NCBI RefSeq assembly: GCF_035506375.1
Contig: NZ_DATJPM010000098.1
Span: forward strand, 1-64,000
Length of the DNA stretch: 64,000 nucleotides
Reading direction: 5' to 3'
From: Methanocella sp.
Lineage (GTDB): Archaea > Halobacteriota > Methanocellia > Methanocellales > Methanocellaceae
The number at the start of each line of letters is the position of its first letter. The first letter of the stretch is position 1. Position numbers and translations under genes: made by a program. The notes below the pieces were generated by a model. It saw nothing but the letters and a program-made list of their open reading frames with translations, ran no database searches and was not told the DNA's origin. Positions 60,928-64,000 of the stretch are shown here, piece by piece.

Positions 60928-62100
60928 TTACTTAGAGGGGCCCCACTTCTTTAAGGCTATGGAAAGCTCGTGGTGATTTTTAGCGTAATCCTCAAGCGAG
61001 ACGTTCTCCTTCCACGCCTCCACGGCCTGGAACATGGCCTTCGCGCCCGCCACGGTGCCCTCGGGGTGGCCGTGAATACCGCCGCCGGCCTGCAGGATGC
61101 AGTCGATGCCATAGCGGTCCAGGTTGGCCTTTAGTAATTGCGGGTAAATGCCGCCTGACACCGCGGGGAACATGGGCTTGAAATTATCCCAGGGCTTCCG
61201 CAGGATGTCCCGGGACCGGTCGATGTCGTAGACGTTGTGCTCCATCTTGCCGCTGTAGGTGCCGATGTGCAGGTTCGTGCCGCCCACCATCCGCGTGAGC
61301 TTGGCGATGACCGGCATGGACATGCCGAAGGCGCCTCGAGTCAGTGCCCCGTGCATGGTCCGGTGGACGTGTATGGGCAGGTTGATGTTCGCCTCGTTGA
61401 TGGCCTGGATAGCGGAGTAGCCGGCCGTCAGGACGTCGACCATGATCATGTTGGCGCCCAGCTCTTTTGCCCGCTCGGCCCTTTCCACGATCTTGTCGGC
61501 GCCCGCCGTCACGTTGCACGCGTACAGGCACGGCTTGCCGATCTCTTTCCTGACCTTATCCAGCCGGTCCATGACCGCCGGCAGGCGCTCATCCATCGGG
61601 CAAAAAGCCTGGTCCGTCAGGGTCTCGTCGTCCTTAATGAGGTCTAAGCCGCCCAGCGCAGCCTGCTCTGCCACCTCGGCCGTGCGCTTCGGGCTGAGCC
61701 CCACTTTAGGCTTTATAATCGTGCCGACCAGCGGCCGGTCGTAGACGCCCAGGTACTTCCTGACTTCCTGGATGCCGAAGACCGGGCCCTTATAATATTT
61801 TACCAGCGGGTCGAAGTCCACGTCCTCCAGGCGAAGGGCCTTCAGCCCGCCGAGGCCATACAGGTTGCCGGCCACGACGGAGAGGATCTGCGGGATATTC
61901 ATGGGCTCGAAGATCTCTTCGGGAAAGTCGATGACGACCGTATTATCCTCAGCGCTCACGACCCGGGCGCCCACCTTCTCATGGACTTCCCGCTCTGCGG
62001 GCACGTCCGTCCAGGTGCCAGTAGACTGCTCGGCCGCGATCTCTTTCGCTACAATATCGAGAGGCTTTTCCGCCTCTACGTGGTACGTAGTTCTGACCAT
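60928..62100 (-). CDS. rbcL: ribulose-bisphosphate carboxylase, form III
   Basis: An approximately 390-residue RuBisCO large-subunit protein. The carbamylated Lys region is GGLDLIKDDETLTDQ, the loop-6-adjacent and substrate residues include GTIIKPKVGLSP, HVHRTMHGALTRG and GGGIHGHPEGT. The sequence is the archaeal form III type used in AMP/nucleoside salvage rather than a Calvin cycle. The frame is open for 42 more residues upstream. MVRTTYHVEA is the homologous start, so 62100 (or ATG 62103) is chosen. It is divergent from the DRTGG-domain gene. Confidence 0.9.
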   Translation of the reverse strand: MVRTTYHVEAEKPLDIVAKEIAAEQSTGTWTDVPAEREVHEKVGARVVSAEDNTVVIDFPEEIFEPMNIPQILSVVAGNLYGLGGLKALRLEDVDFDPLVKYYKGPVFGIQEVRKYLGVYDRPLVGTIIKPKVGLSPKRTAEVAEQAALGGLDLIKDDETLTDQAFCPMDERLPAVMDRLDKVRKEIGKPCLYACNVTAGADKIVERAERAKELGANMIMVDVLTAGYSAIQAINEANINLPIHVHRTMHGALTRGAFGMSMPVIAKLTRMVGGTNLHIGTYSGKMEHNVYDIDRSRDILRKPWDNFKPMFPAVSGGIYPQLLKANLDRYGIDCILQAGGGIHGHPEGTVAGAKAMFQAVEAWKENVSLEDYAKNHHELSIALKKWGPSK

Positions 62101-62296
62101 CATAATGAACACGACTGAAAATACGTTTGTGGAAAAAAATGCTCCAAAGGCATAAATGCTTAATGGTTCTTTCAGGATATGCAAAACGACAAGAAATATA
62201 TGCAAAGAATTGTCATATTTAATCATTAGATAATCTTAAGTCGGATAAGAGCCAGATACATACAGACTACCACATGTCTACTACAGGGGAAGACGA

Positions 62297-63361
62297 ATGC
62301 GTTCGATAATGGTAAGCTCGCCGGAGCTTTACTCCGGTAAAAGCGCCGTGACCATGGCGCTGGCAACGAAACTCAAGGACAACGACCTCAAGGTCGGCTA
62401 CATGAAGCCCGTCGGCAACATCATCGTCGACTCCAACGGCGTTCTGACGGACGACGATGCGCTGACGATGAAGCGCGTCCTCGGGCTGGACGACAGCCTG
62501 CACGACATGGCCCCCGTACTGTTCACCTATCGCCTGCTCGACGATACGCTGGAAGGCAAGGAAAAGCCGCTTGCGGGCAAGCTGGAGTCTACGTTCCAGA
62601 AGGTCAGTAAGGACAAGGACATCGTCATGCTCGAGGGCGCCGGCGACATGAGCGGCGGCTCGGTGCTCGGCCTGTCGGACTTCGAGGTCGCCCGGATGAC
62701 CGGCAGCAAGATACTGCTGGTCGCCAGGTATTGCGACGATTTCGCCGTGAACCGCATCGTCACCTACATGAAGCTGATGCCGAAGGACGTCGAGCTCGTA
62801 GGCATAGTATTCAATAACATCGGACCCAACTTCATTAATTTCGTCAAGGAAAAGGTCGTGCCCTACTTCGAGAAGAAGAACGTCAAGGTGCTGGGTGTCA
62901 TACCCCAGAACAAGGCGCTCATGAGCGTCACCGCGGGCGAGATCGCCGAGGACCTGCATGGCCAGGTTCTGGCAGGCAGGGGTAACCTTGACGTACCCGT
63001 GAACGGCATCGTCGTAGGCGCCATGTCGCTGGACAACGCTATCAAGGTATTCCGGAGAAAGCCCCACAGGGCCGTCATTACTGCCGGCGACCGGGCGGAC
63101 ACGCAGATGGCAGGGCTGGAGGCCCGGTCGCCGTGCCTGCTCCTGTCGGGTAACCTGTATCCGACCATGCCGATCCTCGGCCGTGCCGAGGAATTAGGCA
63201 TCCCGGTAATATTATTCCCGGACGACACGATGACCCTGGTTGACAAGATGGAGGCGCTGCTGCGGAGCGTCCGTATCAAGAACCCGGAAAAGATCGAGGT
63301 CATGAAAAAGATGTTCACGGAGAACGTCGACATGGAGAGCATCCTCGAAGCCCTGAAGTGA
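62297..63361 (+). CDS. BioD-like/DRTGG-domain protein
   Basis: A 354-residue protein. The N-terminal half is a P-loop NTPase domain (SSPELYSGKSAVTMALATKL, then VMLEGAGDMSGGS) like that of phosphotransacetylase N-termini and dethiobiotin synthetase. The C-terminal half contains a DRTGG domain (VGAMSLDNAIKVFRRKPHRAVITAGDRAD). Such proteins are thought to act in sensing or in acetyl-CoA-related metabolism, but the role is not established. GGGGAAG lies before the ATG. It is divergent from rbcL with a 196-base promoter gap. Confidence 0.75.
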   Translation: MRSIMVSSPELYSGKSAVTMALATKLKDNDLKVGYMKPVGNIIVDSNGVLTDDDALTMKRVLGLDDSLHDMAPVLFTYRLLDDTLEGKEKPLAGKLESTFQKVSKDKDIVMLEGAGDMSGGSVLGLSDFEVARMTGSKILLVARYCDDFAVNRIVTYMKLMPKDVELVGIVFNNIGPNFINFVKEKVVPYFEKKNVKVLGVIPQNKALMSVTAGEIAEDLHGQVLAGRGNLDVPVNGIVVGAMSLDNAIKVFRRKPHRAVITAGDRADTQMAGLEARSPCLLLSGNLYPTMPILGRAEELGIPVILFPDDTMTLVDKMEALLRSVRIKNPEKIEVMKKMFTENVDMESILEALK

Positions 63362-63462
63362 CGCTTTCTCCCTTTTCCTTTTTGTTTATCCATATTTTTT
63401 TACATCATTGTTTTATCGTTTTATGGCCCGGTTTATTCCCGGGAATTATGAGGATCCGCCCG

Positions 63463-64000
63463 CTATAGCTGAATATCCATGCTGAAGTCGAGCCAGTGGG
63501 CATCCCTGGTAAGGGCGCCAAGCGATATGACGTCCACGCCTGTTTTCGCATACCCAGAAATGTTCGAGAGGCTTATACCGCCCGACGCTTCGATCAAAAT
63601 ATGGTTATCAATGGACTTCACGAGCTTTACGCCTTTCTTTATTGTCGGGGGTTTCATGTTGTCGAACATGATGATATCGGCGCCGAGCTTTGCTGCCTTT
63701 TCCGCATCCTCGAGCGATTCGACCTCGACCTCTATCTTTTTCGTGAAGCTTGCGGCCCTCTTAGCCACTTTAATGGCATCTTCCAGGCCCATTATGCGGA
63801 TCTGATTATCCTTGATCATGACGGCCGACGACAGGTCATAGCGGTGCGTATCGCCGCCGCCCAGCTTGATGGCCCGCTTCTCGAACTTTCGGAAGCCCGG
63901 CGTGGTCTTTCTCGTAGCGGCAATGCGTACTCCCGGAGCCAGCGCGACACACTTCGCAGTCAGGGTGGCGATGCCGCTCATCCGGCCGATGAAATTCAAC
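63463..64000 (-). CDS. nadC: nicotinate-nucleotide pyrophosphorylase, partial
   Basis: The 3' part of nadC, cut by the window end. 178 residues are visible from LNFIGRMSGIATLT (the usual LNFLQRLSGIATLT-type motif, whose first Leu is just outside). ARKTTPGFRKFEKRAIKLGGGDTHRYDL and IEASGGISLSNISGYA are present. The enzyme makes nicotinate mononucleotide from quinolinate in NAD synthesis. The start lies beyond position 64000, so the apparent Met at 63999 is internal. Confidence 0.9.
   Translation of the reverse strand, partial: LNFIGRMSGIATLTAKCVALAPGVRIAATRKTTPGFRKFEKRAIKLGGGDTHRYDLSSAVMIKDNQIRIMGLEDAIKVAKRAASFTKKIEVEVESLEDAEKAAKLGADIIMFDNMKPPTIKKGVKLVKSIDNHILIEASGGISLSNISGYAKTGVDVISLGALTRDAHWLDFSMDIQL

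Noticed and set aside
1..64000. CRISPR-Cas, prophage or integrated plasmid
   Set aside because: No cas genes, integrase, replication initiator or phage structural genes were seen. The repeats are palindromic and dispersed.

Overview
The window looks like a chromosomal segment of a methanogenic archaeon, most likely close to Methanocella (order Methanocellales). The seen basis is archaeal ribosomal protein S8e, the DNA-binding protein MC1, CofD for coenzyme F420 synthesis, a form III RuBisCO, an archaeal-type prolyl-tRNA synthetase and TATA-box promoters with several leaderless or near-leaderless starts. The genus is inference. I see no phage or plasmid replication genes, no transposase and no CRISPR array.

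Layout. 1-940 is AT-rich and filled with nested inverted repeats. 940-5710 holds small housekeeping genes: a lipoprotein, a Nudix hydrolase, MC1, a methyltransferase facing a ribbon-helix-helix regulator, a candidate structured RNA at about 4200-4320, a metallophosphoesterase and a nucleotidyltransferase. 5774-9791 is an argB/uspA/Ca-type P-ATPase operon. 10021-15779 has a PEP-utilising enzyme related to PEP synthase and rifampicin phosphotransferase, a thioredoxin-reductase-like flavoprotein and a lactate permease. 15950-21526 is an accessory stretch with a lipoprotein behind a G9 tract, a UbiD decarboxylase, two related secreted proteins and three tandem copies of a small unknown protein family, ending at tRNA-Cys. 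21800-29400 has a ThiF/MoeB protein, an HD hydrolase/chaperone-like/UbiX operon, CofD, a ferredoxin protein, small regulators and a large dispersed repeat. proS follows.

31332-41038 is a co-directional cluster of four cell-surface genes: two signal-peptide proteins with C-terminal anchors, a 1742-residue adhesin-like protein, and a surface protein whose cytoplasmic tail is a PIN nuclease domain. This is the most unusual part of the window. All four have, or have nearby, an unusual GGGGG ribosome-binding motif.

41055-49745 holds a DUF531 protein, two peroxiredoxin-fold proteins that have lost their catalytic cysteines, S8e, a TraB-family membrane protein, two tandem ABC exporters and a GlpB/GlpC-like redox pair without GlpA. 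49894-50323 has two small genes, one of them a KGG-repeat stress protein. 50341-57057 holds a DUF4386 membrane protein and a kdpABC operon followed by a sensor-only KdpD. The remainder has a metalloprotease-like gene apparently split by a frameshift, an aminotransferase, a flavodoxin, form III RuBisCO facing a DRTGG-domain protein, and a nadC gene cut by the window edge.

How the genes fit together: CofD and the possibly F420-linked thioredoxin reductase, the ferredoxin and Fe-S proteins suit methanogen redox metabolism. UbiX supplies prenylated FMN for UbiD-type decarboxylases, and the UbiD here may act in the archaeal mevalonate pathway. RuBisCO III points to nucleotide salvage. All functional calls come from reading motifs by eye. 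No database search was run.
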